Assembly (NCBI GenBank): GCA_021396245.1
Contig: WNYE01000006.1
Coordinates: 372,001-436,000, forward strand
Direction: 5' to 3'
Source of the DNA: Sporothrix humicola
Taxonomy: Eukaryota; Ascomycota; Sordariomycetes; Ophiostomatales; Ophiostomataceae
DNA length: 64,000 nucleotides
Within the stretch, counting starts at the first letter, position 1. Every line of letters begins with the position of its first letter. This document shows, piece after piece, positions 1-12,694 of this stretch. The translations under genes and the position numbers were made by a program. Below the pieces are notes generated by a model, which was not told the DNA's origin, did no database searches, and worked only from the letters and a program-made list of their open reading frames with translations.

Positions 1-1287
1 CCTGTCCCTTCGGATCGGATTCGAGAGTCGGCCGGCGCGGCCAGACTCTTGTCGCAGATGGCGTTAAGTTCAATTGATGCGGCGTGGCTGTGAAGAGAAG
101 AGAGCTGATGAAGATGAATGGCAGCAGTGACGTCTTTACGAAGAACGCCCCTGAATTGCACCTTCTTACGGCATACGGGCAAGGCACGATCAATTGCTCC
201 GTTGGTTCAGGGCAAGAGGGCAATTCAGGGCAAACTGGGCAATCACCGATGACCCACTGTCTTTTGCGTCGTGACTGTTCTCCCGGGAAGGTGCAATCCC
301 GGGCCTCCTGCAGCTTTTGTAGTGTTTGCAGTTTGCAGAGTTTGGTCTTCTGCAGCGTCCTCGACGTCCATTGCAGCTTCCAAAACGAGGTTGCGACAAA
401 GACACACCCCGAAGAAAGTGCGAACAAGAGAGCGCAGCTGAAGACAGAAGTCAGTGCCCTCAAGGGCTGTCGCACAGCGCAAACAACAGTGACCTTACCG
501 CACACCGCAACACGCGGGGTGCCAAGAGAAACCCTTTTCCCAAAGTCGAATAAGACGAGAGATTGGCCCAAGAATAAAAGCCACAATGAAGACAGCGAGA
601 AGACAGAAAAACGGACGAATTTGAGTGCTGAACAAGCCTGGGACGACTTCTTGGTGGGTGGGACCGCGCTCCTATTCCAGCGTGACCGTCGGTGGCGGGC
701 AGCCAGCTTCTCCGCGTCTTGTTGTGGCAGGCGCGGGATCGCTCCCACCTCAAAGACAGGAAGGAGACCCCCTCTTTGTCGCACGCTCTTGCCCATTGTT
801 GACATCCCGCCGAAGAGTCGAGAGGTACCTAAAAGTACAGCCCTAGCCCTAAATATATGTAGTAGTACCTTCATCAACTCATATTTTATCACTGGTTGTA
901 TGTCACAGTACCTCTCGTCCGTACCTTCCCCAGACTCAAGTACATTTCCGAGGGTCTTTCCTTTATTTACCCTTTTCCCTCCAACTTTATTTTCCTCGTG
1001 TCCCTGTTTCTCGTTTCGCATTCGACTTGCACTTGTATTTGCACCTCTACAAAACAGAGAATAAATAAAGCAGCATTTGTTTCCGCGCAGTTGCACCCGC
1101 ATCAACATCTACATCCATTTTGTGCATTTGCGCAACATCGCGACATCTTACGTACATCAGCGCATTCTCCACGATCAGACCATCGTCAAACAGCGCTTTA
1201 TTTATTCTTACCAGAAGTTGCGACAATCCAATTCGCAACGCGACAATCAACCTTTCTCTCACTTTCGCACCACTCCCCCACCTCACA
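1..1287. other. Intergenic / upstream region without supported gene
   Basis: A 326-codon open frame (84-1064) crosses this stretch, but its composition is not like the coding genes of the window (no C/G-rich third positions, no domain) and it runs through AT-rich leader-like sequence. The last 250 bases are CT-rich and end in a good CACAATG start context, so they are most likely promoter and 5' leader of the membrane-protein gene that follows. I see no other signal. Confidence 0.5.
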
Positions 1288-2124
1288 ATGGTCCAGACTC
1301 GCTCAACGTCCGGCGTCGACGTCCCCGCCACGCCCTCCGGCCGCCCGCGCTCCTCGGGCAACGCGGCGCCCTCGACGCGCAAAGCCACCGGCAGCGTCCG
1401 CTCGCGCAAGTCGACTTCTGGCACAAACGGACGATCAGCGCGCCGTCCGTCGTCGTCATCGTCCTCGGTGTCGTCGCTTTCGTCCGCCTCCTGGGTCTAC
1501 ATCCCCGACACGCTGACGCTCATCTGGCTCGCCGTTTCTTTGCCGCTTGTCATCTGGGACACGGGCTACGTCCTGCTGCGCCCGCTCACCATGCCCGGCG
1601 GTTCGCTGCACTGGCCCATCTGGTCGCCCTATGCGCTCTACGGCGAGGTCGACCACATGTACGGCTTCAAGCAGTTCAACGCGCGCAACGGTTTTACGTC
1701 TGCGCAGGGCACGCTCAACTTTATCGAGACCGCGCTCTACTTTGTCTACCTCTACATCTGGCAGACACAGGGCCAGCCGGTCGCGAGCGCTGGCGGCCGC
1801 AAGGGTCTGGTGGGCCGCGCCGCTGCCTGGGCCGTCGCGGTCATCCTATCGTCGTCCATAATGACGCTGAGCAAGACGGTCCTCTACTGGCTCAACGAGT
1901 ACTTTTCCGGCTACGACAACATTGGCCAAAACGACCTTTACTCGCTCATTTTCCTGTGGATTATCCCCAAGTAGGTCCTCCCCACGTATTCCATTTTATT
2001 CCAAGTGCCTCTCCCTAACCTATGTAGCGGCCTCTGGCTTGTGTTCCCGACGTACATGATCTACAAGATTGGCGGCGAGACCATTGACGCGCTCGCGAGC
2101 ACTGCCGATGCAAAGGAGGAGTAG
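1288..2124 (+). CDS. Conserved fungal multi-spanning membrane protein
   Basis: Two exons, 1288-1970 and 2028-2124, give 259 aa. The 57-nt intron starts GTAGGT, has a CTAAC branch near 2014 and ends TAG; splicing restores the frame (IIP-NGLWLVFPTYMIYK). Residues 1-70 are Ser/Thr/Arg-rich and disordered. After that I count four hydrophobic segments: about 74-100, 146-165, 176-205 and 213-240. A polar loop between the first two contains LHWPIWSPYALYGEVDHMYG, which I remember as strongly conserved in uncharacterised fungal proteins. The layout resembles EXPERA/emopamil-binding-type four-helix proteins, but I cannot confirm that family by eye, so no function is assigned. The start was chosen for the CACAATG context; an upstream in-frame extension has leader-like composition. 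Confidence 0.8.
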
Positions 2125-3060
2125 ACGGCGTCCACTCGACTCTCTCTTCTTCTTTCCGACAAATACGACTGACCGCAACCTGCCACTTCACTCACTTTGC
2201 GTCTCGACGCTGTACATACAGATGATGACCGAACACGAGATTAGAAAACAAACGAAAACTACAAAAATATTGGATACCATTTTGGAGAGAGACGTCGGGA
2301 GATTTATTAATGGAGGAGGACTGCGTCGAAGACGAGGTCCTCAAGGACCGCCTTGACTGCACTTGGGATTCACGGTTCAGGAAAAATGGGAGCTTGTCTC
2401 GGGTTTTCCACGGGGTTTAGTGGAGTTTGCTTGTTTTGTCGCGATGGTTGACGATTGTCGACTACTTCTATCTGTTTATGTTCTGTTTGCTTGTTCTTTA
2501 CGACTTACTGGAATTCCGGTTTTACGTCTCGGTTTCTACGCTTTTATCGATTTCATCCTCTTTTTTTTCTTCCTGCTCGCTCAGGGTCTTTTCTTTTGGC
2601 AAGACCTTCCGTGGTCTCTTTGCATAGATACCCGTTTGTCTGCTTTGCTTTACTTGTATTTGGTTTACTGTATTCCTTTCAATGCATTTTTTGACGAATG
2701 AGATGGCTGCTTAAAAGAATGATTGTGTATGGTTCATTTCATTATCCAAAGAGTGGGCTCAATGTGTTGCGGCCGTTAGAAAGAAGAGACAACTATCCAA
2801 AAGAAAGATGCCAAAAGTGTCCAAAATAAAATCCAAAATCCAAAACATCATTAATTTTTGAGCGAGTGAATAAGAAACATAAGAAAGTGAAAGGAGCAAG
2901 ACAAAGGAAATGCCAAGATAAAACAACAACAATGGTATAAGTGAACGTAAAGCGAGCAAGAGTCGCGTGGGTATCAGATGACCAGACAGAGCGAAAAAGA
3001 AGGAAACGAGAGAAAGAAAATGGAAAAGAAAAGACACAAGGAAATAATGAGAAAAGACGA
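2125..3060. other. 3' intergenic region between convergent genes
   Basis: This lies between the stop of the membrane-protein gene and the stop of the minus-strand gene at 3061. The sequence is T-rich then A-rich, as expected for two converging 3' UTRs. No coding signal or repeat was recognised. Confidence 0.6.
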
Positions 3061-6000
3061 CTACACAACAGTATGTCCGCCCAAGCCCATGGCAAACTTT
3101 TCCCACTCGGGCTGGACGTCATCGACGACGTCGTCGTCGTTGTTGTAGTCATCATCCCGCGGCCCAATGTAGCTGCTGTGGCGATGGCGTGTCGTGGAGG
3201 ACCGTGCCGAACGCATCGACTGCGAGCGGGCGAGGGCCTGGGTTGGCGACTGCCACTGCTGCTGTGGGTGTTGTGACTTGTGCTGCGACTGCGAGCGGGT
3301 CATGAGCGGCGGCACGCGCATCGCCATGTTCATGCTCACCGACATGTTCATGGACATGTGCAGCTCGTCCTCTTCGTGGACACTCCGCAAGGCCGGGACG
3401 TTGACAAACGACGAGGTGCGGGACGAAGGAACGGACAGCGGCTTGGGTGTGAGGGAGTGGTGCTGCTGCTGCTCCATCGTCTCACGGACGGCCAGCAAGG
3501 CCTCCTGCACCATGTCGAGGCGCTGATACGGCTGGGAGGGTGTGGTGAGTGGGTTCGACGAGACGACATTGGGCATTGTGCGAGAGCGGTGGGGTCCTCC
3601 ACTCCGACGGGATTGTCCCTGATGGTACTGCTTCTGCATCTGCTTTTGTCTCGGGCGCTGCGGCGCGAGCGGGGCGACGGGGACATCGTTAAAGTTGGCG
3701 AGGGTCGCATACTCGTCGCCGCCACCGTAGACGCTGAAGCGGCGGTGGCGGGTACTGCTGCGGACTGGGACGGGAGGCGCAGACTCGACAGTGGTTACCG
3801 GGGCGAAATCCTCCCGCATACTGGCGGTCGAGTAGACACTGCTGCTGCGGGAGAGCGAAGCTGCTGGGGGATGGACGACAGCACGACCGCGGCCGCGAGG
3901 CGGGATGGCAGGGACAGCTGGAACAGGAGGGATATTCTCCTCGGCCACTGGCGCAATCCGCGGCGACTTTGAGCTGGCATTGCTGTAGACACTGGACGAG
4001 CGGCTGAGACTCAAAGTGTGGAGGGCGCCGGTGGGCGTGTCCCCAAAGGCGACTTCGCCGTCGGGCATGGGCGGCAGTGTGGGCGACGTGGACGTGGTCA
4101 TGGCGCAGCCGATGGACGCGCGTTTGCCCGTCACGTCGGTGTATGCCGTCAGAGCTGTCTCCGTCGTGAGCGCCGACGTGTTGGAGTTTGTCGAGGACGT
4201 CGAGAGCGAGCGCGACGTCGAGGGCGTGGCGACATCGTCAGCCGGGTCGGGGCTGCCCTTTTCGGGCGTGGTAGAAGCAGGGACATCAGTCGACACGGCC
4301 AAGCTGACCGGGTTCGTGCCGTTGCCGTAGCCGAGGACGACAATCTCGTGGTACGGCGAGGACTTGCGCTCGCGCGAGACGGCGCGCTTTTCTTTTTCTT
4401 TGAGCGGGTTGGTGGCCGAGGCGGCGCGCTGCAAGAAGGAGGCTCTCTTGCTGGTGGCGGACATGGATGTCGTCGAAGAGGACGAGGGCAGAGCTGGCAC
4501 CGGCTCAGTCTCTGGTTGCTTGCCTTTCTGTAGTTTGGCCGGGCCCTTGGTGGACTGTGTCGAGCTGTTGGATGTCGTCGAGGGGGCGCTTCCACTGCCA
4601 TTGTTTCCACGGAAGAGACTGAGCGACCGCCGGAAGGTGGCTTTCTGCGAAAGACTGCGCGTCAGACTGCGCGACCGCGGCAGCATGACCACTTCGCCGT
4701 CCAAGGGCGACGAGTCGCCTCGGTTGGCCAGCCCCAGGTAGTCAATGTCCGGGCGAATGTCAAAGACGGGCGAGAGCGCACGGCCGCGCTGGATTTGGCC
4801 TTCGTCGTCGCCGCCTCCGCCTCCAATATTGCGGTCGGCCATCTCGGCCAGTGACCGCATCGTTGGCGCGTCCGGCAGGGCCGTCATGGACATACAGCGG
4901 ACGGGCGGAGCGGCGTCGCTGTAGGTACTGTTGCGGGCGTTGTTACTGCTGTAAGCGTCAAAGATGTTGTCGTTAGGCATGAGAAGCTCCGTCGGCCAGG
5001 ATCTAGACGTTGGCGATGTGGGCGAGATGGGCGAAGTAGGCGAAGACGATTCCACGACGGGGATGACACGCGTTGCCGCCGCCTCCTGGCTATCCTCCCA
5101 GGTCGGCAGATACTTTGGCGAAATCGACATGTGGTACAGCACCGACCCGGCGCCGTTAACCTCGGCCGGCGGCGGCAGGAAGCAGTTCTGCAGCGTCTGG
5201 TGCACGGCGTACACCAAGATCCAGCGCACTTTGCGCGCGTCGACCATGCTGATCTTCTCGAGGCGGTCGGCCTTGTACGGCTTGAATACCGAGTCCTCCT
5301 CGAACTGGCGGTACGCGCAGACAAACTCGTTGCGCCACAGGTCTGGGCGGACTTTGTTGCTGGCCTTGAGGAGGGCCGCGTTGGCGAGCAGGCGTGTGTC
5401 GGGCTTCAACTTCTCTGTGCGCGACATCAGCAAACGGTCCATGGTCTTGCCGCCAAAGAAGGACATTCGCCGGCCAAACGTGCTTGGTTTCGTGGGAGGC
5501 ACCGCGCCAGATCCACTGGTTGTCGTCGTCGTCGCTGGCGTCTGCGTGGCCACCTCTGGCAGCAGCGGCAAAGGATGCTGCATCGAGGTGAAGCCGTGCC
5601 GCTCGTCAAACGCATTCACGCTCTGCAGCACGCAGAACCCGCCCTGAGCCAGCGAGGGAACTGTCCCGTCTGCCACAAACGACTCGTCCACCAAAAACTC
5701 GTAGAGCGCCCGGAAATCGTCCGCCAGCGTGCGGTACACGTGCGGCTCAAAGATGGTGCTGCGCGTGTCCAGCGACCGCGGCGGGTAGTAGCCCAGGCGC
5801 GACGTGTAGAAGCCCTGGACATATGTCCTAAAGCGATCAAGATGGGCGCGCGCAGGCTCCGGCAGTCCGAGGTGCGTCTCGCTAAGTGCGTCCTCCAGAA
5901 AGTTGCTCAGCATCGCGCCCGCCGACCCCAGCCGCATGTCCATGTCGAGGCGTGCCCGTCGCACGAGCTTGCGCGACTCGGAGCTAATGTACTGGTACTC

Positions 6001-6891
6001 GGTGCCGCGGTGCAGGTCGTTGTACATGCCGACGCAGTGCGAAAAGGCGTCAATGTAGAGTGTGCGGAACTGCATCGTCTCGGCCAGATGCAAAACGGCC
6101 AGAGCGTACGCAGGGTGGCCGGCCATGGCAGCATAGCCTTCGTCCTCGAGATAGCAGAGCAGGTCCTGCACATTGTCGGCCTGTGGATGCCGGAACTCCT
6201 TCATGGCGCTGTACAGTCCGGCGAGTGCGCTTCCCAAGTGTTCGCCGACGACGGGCCGCCGAAAGACCCAGGCGAACAGGTTGCGGATGGCGAGGTAGTA
6301 CAGGAAAACCTGATCCCGGTCGGCGTCCTGCGGCGGCGGAATGTAGAGGTCGACACGCCCAATGAGATGGGCACGGCTCCAGTAGTCGAGAGTCGCCAGC
6401 GGCGGTATTGCTGTCGACGCCGCATTCGGCCGCATCATGTCGTACACGTCCGGAATGTCCGGCACCGCGTGCATGTCCTGCGTCACAAACCGCTCCACGA
6501 GCGAGTGGCATTGGGCCGCCAGCAGTGTCGAGATCGGCACCTTGAACGACGGGCCGCGGCGAGACTGTCCGCGCGCATAAAGGTGCACAAAACAGTTGCC
6601 ATGCCGGTACCACAATTCGGGGTCCTAAAAAGTCAGCACACAATTCAAATAGTTTGTGTCCATGGGCAAACTCACCCTCCTCAGACCGTCCCAGGACATG
6701 CTGGTCTTGGTCTTGCCGTCCCATCGCCGGATGCCCGTGTGGTGTGAGCTCTGTGTCGGTGCTGGAGACTGCATTTGCACTGACGACTCTGCTACATCGC
6801 CCGGCCGCCGGGACTTCCAGCCGCGCGACCGGTTCGAGACCCCATTGTACAGCGAAAAGTCTCGAGATTCGGGCGTGTAAACGTGGGCCAT
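3061..6891 (-). CDS. Large DUF8004-like fungal protein of unknown function
   Basis: Exons on the minus strand are 6891-6676 and 6624-3061, joined by a 51-nt GTGAGT...TTTTAG intron that keeps the frame (WDGLRR-DPELWYRHGNC); product 1259 aa. The N-terminal 70 residues include WDG and SWDGL motifs. Residues of about 75-390 form a folded, Trp/Tyr/Leu-rich domain with FAWVFRRPVVGEHLG and a region ending LGYYPPRS; I recall this pattern from fungal proteins labelled DUF8004, without a known function. The C-terminal two thirds is Ser/Thr/Pro-rich, with repeated SLSRSSSVYS-type phosphosite-like motifs and poly-Gly, so probably disordered and regulated. The long plus-strand frames across the locus are codon-bias shadows. 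The family name is from memory and should be checked. Confidence 0.8.
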
Positions 6892-9800
6892 TTTGAAAAG
6901 CTGGCTTTCTCCTTTCCCTCAAAAAACAACTCCTCTCTTCCTCAACCAGCGTCTCTTCAGAGACAGGCGCAGATGGTCGTTGTCGCTACAGATGCAGCAT
7001 TTCAAGTGAGAGCAGTGGAGAGCGGTGTATGAGATTTGGTGCCGGAGATTGTCGTCGTTCCGATGTCTGCGAAAATGACACAACGGATATGGATATGAAT
7101 AAATTAACAGAGGAATTCAGTCCTCTTGTCGACAGGTCGTATTAGACTCCAGGTGTGTGTGAATGTCGACCCAATGGCTGCCGTTTGGTCCTGTGGTCCT
7201 GCGGTTGTCCTGCGGTCGTTCGTATTGTTGCCGTCTGGTACGTCGTAAGATTCCTGTGCAGTCCAACCATTCAATGCACAGACAGTCGTCACCCTCGCAG
7301 TCAGCCTCTTGATCGTGAAGGTGGAGGCGTTCCGAATTCGTGGAGTTGATGAAAACAGGAAGAAACAAAACAAAAAGAGAAGATTGAAGAGAGAAAACAG
7401 AAAAGAAAGACGAAACAGAAAGAGAAAAGATCAGAGCAAAGAAAAAGTCCAGAGGCTAGGTGAACCCATGCAGCGTCCGGGGATGCAAGCAGGTAAATAC
7501 TTTGTGCTGGGCGTGCTCCATCTTCAGTGCCTGTGCTCACACACCACACCTTTTCTCTCTTTTTTCTCTTTTGCTCTCGCTCACCAAAAGTCACACTCTC
7601 TGGGTACCCAAGTCAAATCGCACACCCCCCATCCCATCCCATCCTCTCCCGATCGCCAACAGGGTCTGACTTTCTTGGTTTTCTCTTTTTCGTTTCTTTC
7701 TTTTTTCCTTTGCCCCCTTCTCTTCTTCCTCCTAGAAGCACTGTTGCTTGTGCACTATACGCCACTTGATAGAGTCGTGCTGTTCCCAGAAACTTGGCTG
7801 GGCGCTCGTTCTCAGTCCATCATCGAGGCTTCGTGTCCCACGATACTCCGTAATACAGCGTACGAAATACTGCACCCCGTAATCATGGAATTGTGCAATG
7901 TGCAAGGACAAGGTCCTGCAGAACTCTCCCGACAACAGCTGAAGCCCGCCTCGCCCGCCAAGTAAGCTCCCACTAGACCTGCCCGTAGCCTGTCTCGCCA
8001 GTCAAGTAGCTTCCTGGCTGCCAGCACATCAAGCGCCAGGGCACCAGTAAACAAACTCGCTAGCTCCACGGATATGTGTCGTTTTTGTCGATTTCATCGA
8101 TGAGGTCTCCTCTCTTGTTCTCCATCTTGTTACTCTTTTCGCTCGATTTCTCCTCTTTTTCTTGCCCGCCGAGGTGGACAAGATACCCCTCTAGCCTCTC
8201 TGGCCTCGCTAGCCTCTGTCCCATTTCACTTGACAGGGGTGTAGCTTGTAATATTCTGGCCCTAGTGTACTGCGAATTCAAAAGGCTGGGGCGGCCTCTG
8301 CCAGCGCGTCCTCTCACCATGTGGGCGCATCGTGCACTCCGTTCAGTCTATGTTCCTTTGCAGGTCTTTTCTCATGAAAATACCTGCGGGAACATGAAGC
8401 TCCCGCACCATGGGCTTAGTGCAGCAAGCCATCATGTCGCAGACTAGACTGCAAAATGCTCGAGCGCAAGCTGTGGATGCTGTTGGAAACAGTGGATGCA
8501 GGTGGTGCTGCCCTCACTCATCAAGCCGTCGAGCATTCATTGTATCTCTCAGTGTACCGGAGATTCCCATTGTTTCGCTGGGGCTGGTGACGTCTTTGAA
8601 TCTTTTGTCTTTTTGACAATTACAGGCAGGGGCCCGCAATGAAAGCAACGACTCAGCGATAAGGTGTAATAGTGGGCGGGACGTAAAGTGGTTGGCTTGG
8701 CCCCCTTGGCCCAGCTTTTGCCATTCTTGCCGGGTTTTCCTGCTCATCTTCATTTGACAGAAATACGCTGATGAACTCGAAGTGCTCAAAAGCCCCCCCA
8801 AAAGGGAGCACACAAATAGGAGCGAGATGACGGCCAATTTCGACCCCTCGATGCAAGTACTTTGCTCCCTTGGTGTCGAGGTGTGTGTCCGTAATCAATT
8901 GCGTCTTCCTTCGTCTTCTCGCTCAAATCTCAGCCAAGGTCAAGGCCCGAATATTGAACGTTAACCTCCAAATAACCTCCAAATATCTTTGTTCTCCTGG
9001 CAGCCGCAAAGCAGCCCTGGCAGTTGAGCAGCCCAATTTGGAAACAATATCGCAAAATTATTGATTTGGCCAGACCTGGCCCAGCTCAGCCCAATGCACC
9101 TAAAGCTCCTCTGTGCACTTTACGGGAAATGCACAGCTCCAGGCCCCAAGCTCCAAGCTCCGGGCCACCACCAGCCAATCCGGCCAGGCCAGGATGCAAC
9201 ACACATTCTCTAATAGTGTGCTATGATGGTGTGTTGATGGATGGCATCGGGAGTCGGAAGCAAAGAACGACGCTCTTCTGTCACTTTCTCGTCGCTCTTT
9301 TCCTCTTTCTCCCCCGCCACCCTCTCCGATTTCGAGATGGCGTCCAGCTGAAAGCGGGCAAGGTCAGGGGTTAGTCGCTGATTGATTTCGTCCATTTAGT
9401 TCCCCCTGAGGCAATCAATATACTCAGTAATACGGAGTAGGCGGAGAGAGCAAATGGTCTGTGTGCTTGAGCCCCATTTGGCTCGTATCTGACAACGAGG
9501 CTTTCTTTGCTTTTTGCGACCGTTTTCCCTCTGACTTCATCGGTCTGTCCGTCTGTACTGTTGTCCGTTGTTTCTCCTTTGTATTCGACTTTTCTTTTTT
9601 TTTCTTTCTTTCTTTCATTCCTTCCTTTCACCCCGCTATTCTCCCTTCATCTGCCCGATCGGTGCCATGAGGGTGTTTGGCACACGTTGTGAGACAAGGC
9701 CTCAATCAGCCATACCAGTTTCGGTGGAAATGTGGGATCGCAAATCGCCAAAGCAAAGGGAAGAGCAAATGGGATGCGAAATGGTAAATGGGAAAAGAAG

Positions 9801-12694
9801 GGAAATGGAAAGGATCGCCGTCAAAAGAAGAAACTCTCGCCTGCTCGTCAAACAACCCTTCCTCGCCTTCCTGCAGCTTTCGGCCGCCGGCTCACAATTG
9901 AGGTTGTATTGTGTGCTTTCGCTCATCGCCTTTTCTGCTGTGTAATACAAATCGTGCGCAATCCGCACACGGCGGCCTGCAAAATGGGAGTACTGAGTAG
10001 AAAAATCGAGTGTGATGAAAGCAATCCGAGCATGTGCGCGTTGCTTTTTCGATTTCTTGATTTTTCTCCTCTTTCACCTCCCCTCTTCTTCTCCTTCTCC
10101 CTCTTTCCTTCTTCTTCTTTCTCGACAAGCTTCCCCGCTTGCATTCCTTTCTTTTTGAAAATCTGGTGACTGCGTCATAAAATAGCCCGATACCGTCGCT
10201 GTGATATAGCCCCCCATGCTCTTGACGTGTCTTGCTGTGCTGTATTTGTGTCGTGCGTGTCCAGTCAAGGCCGGCCCAATTGCTGCTGCATTCACTGTAA
10301 GATGTGAAAAGGCGGTCGGTGGCTCAAGCAAAAGAACAAGAACCAGAACAAGAACGAGGTCTTGGCTGCCGCGCAACTTTGACAGTGAAACAAAAGATCC
10401 AGGCCTTGCTTGAGGTTTCTCATCCTTCTCTGCCTTCTTTTTTCGTTCTTTCCTAGCTTTTTTCTTTTCCTTTTTCCACGGCTTCTTGTCATTGTTATCT
10501 GCTCCCCGCCTTTGTCTCGCATCTTGCATTGGCTCTGCTTGCTCTGCAGTCCTGCAGTTCTGCAAGAGACAGACAAGCAAGACAACAGAACAGACGTTCA
10601 TTGGCGATTCGCAGGTTTTTTGCAGGTGAAAAAAGGCTGGGATGCAAGGCCCATGGCGGAGATCGTCAGTGGTATCCGCCCGAGCGTCCCGATTGTACCC
10701 TTCTCACGTAGCAGCGCCAGGTGGTAACGGCAGTGGCCAGGCTCCATTATCCCAACCTCCAACTTTTGCTTTGCAGTATATTTTCTTCTTCCCTGATTCT
10801 CGTCACTTCTAGCCTCTCGTTTTCTTTGCATCGTTGATACCAGGCTGCGAATATGCCCGAGATATATCAGAAGGCACATAAAGACCCGCCTGTGGCCAAC
10901 GTGGTGCAATATGAGCGCACAGTGTTGACTGGATGGGGCGCTGGAGCCACAGGCGGTGTGGGCGTGTCTCAGTTGCACGGCGGGAGTGCATAAGCTCTCT
11001 CCTTGGGCATCTGTCGGTCTGACTGTAAACCAACACCCGACGTCCCAGTCCCAGACCAAGAACCAGGTCAAGGGTTTGCCACGAATGAAGTGCAGTTTCT
11101 CCAGCACGGGAGATGGCGAATTGTCGTTGACGCAAAAGAGGTATATGGCATACCGCGTCCGACCTGTTTTCGTGTTTTTTGTCCCGAGGCTTTCGCGGCG
11201 TACGACAATTTCGAGGACCGCCTCCATTTCTGGTCGAGAACATCGAGAACGTCAGTACTTTTCAGAACTTTCCAAGAAAGCCAGAAAGTTCCAGGCCTTG
11301 TCTTCCCCTTCCTTGCCCTGTTTCAAAATCTGCCGGTTCCTTGAGAACAATACAGGACGGTGTAGGAAACACACCTTGCTTTTGCAACACGCAACACGCT
11401 CTGTCGTATTTTGTCCCGTGTTTCCGCAGCCTTCTCGTTTTGGTCCCGGGCTTTCCTTGCTGTCGTACTCCGTATTTTCCAGAGATCGCACCAAGTAGTA
11501 TATTTCTCGCGAACAAGCCAGTCTATTTGCAGGCCGGGCCCTTCTGCTCTCCTGCTCTTTCCCGACGGCTGAGTGCTGTGTCGAGAAATAGAACGATAAC
11601 CAAGCCAGCGGCTCGTTGTCTAACCTCGCATATGGTGCCCCTGTTCACATAGTGTCTATGACAGAATGGAATATGCACAAGCGGGTCAAAAGCCATCAAA
11701 GCCATCAAAATCAATATATGCGCGCAGGTCCCGCAAAGTCTTGAGTTGAAGGAGGTCGAAAGGTCAAAAATACTGGGTAGAGGCAGCTTCCGTCTCTCCC
11801 AAAAGCAAGCGAATACCGGCGTCAAAACGTAGCACGGCATCACGTCGCACTTGTTGAGAGAAATGCTCTGATGGAAAGTACTGTGTGACCGCCACACTCA
11901 CCACAATGAACGCCGCCTGGCTTCATTACGGCATATTTTGCAAAACACCGCCTCGGCGGCGTGTTAAAGCGTGATGAGGCGTCGAAAGGGTTCTGTTATC
12001 CTGTTTTTTTCCTGGCTTTTTCGTATTCCTATGCACGAGGACGCGTCAATGAGGCGTACGAGGGAGAGGGAAGAACAACAAAAACGAGCCTGCAGCAAAA
12101 GAAGAGATTAACTTGCCGGATCCCAAAACAAGGATGTTTCTTGTTGTCTTTTTTCAGCCCTCGCGTCACGGAGTCCGCATGTCCATTTTCGCGACATCGC
12201 GGCAGCTTTTAACGAACTCCCGCACAGCTCCCGTGTCTGCGTGTCTGGCTATTTCTAGGTCGTGTCAATTGGTGTGATCGGTCGAGCTTGATTGTGTTTT
12301 TGGCAAAAGAGATTGACTTTTTAGATGGTTACCATTGCCCCCGATGCACGGCATATCTTTTTCATTGCAACGGAAGGATGTCGTCCATCGTAGCTTCCTT
12401 GATCGTGATAAAGCTTCCCGATTAGGAAGGACTCGGCCCCTAATAAACGGCGGCCGCACCTGCCAGAAAGTCCCACTAACAAAGTCACCGAACCCCTGGA
12501 CGTTGGCGGTCATTCAGGGGATTCTGCCGCCGCCCACCGCCATTGTTTTGGCTGTCAACAGCTTCGCGATCAAGGAGAAGCTCCACCGACATCGACATTG
12601 ACTGTGCGAAACGACAAGCCGACACGCAGTTGATCCTGCAGCACGGCAGCGCCGCTCTCGAATTTTACGCCCATTTCCTCTTCTCGCCGACGCA
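6892..12694. other. 5.8-kb region without a supported gene
   Basis: Open frames here (up to about 218 codons, 7309-7965) are built from low-complexity Lys/Arg/Glu or Phe/Ser/Leu runs and show no C/G third-position preference. Strand composition alternates between purine-rich and pyrimidine-rich blocks (7350-7450, 7550-7740, 9560-9650, 10030-10130, 10400-10500), typical of fungal promoters and leaders. Three copies of the 9-mer TACTCCGTA or its complement occur at 7844, 9431 and 11466. I found no transposon, tRNA or 5S rRNA. Spliced non-coding or small coding transcripts cannot be excluded. Confidence 0.45.

Noticed and set aside
84..1064. 326-codon frame at the left edge
   Set aside because: No codon bias like the neighbours, no domain, and it includes leader-like AT/CT-rich sequence.
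5131..6747. 538-codon plus-strand frame over the DUF8004-like gene
   Set aside because: Runs across the opposite gene's intron and has Arg/His/Val-rich shadow composition.
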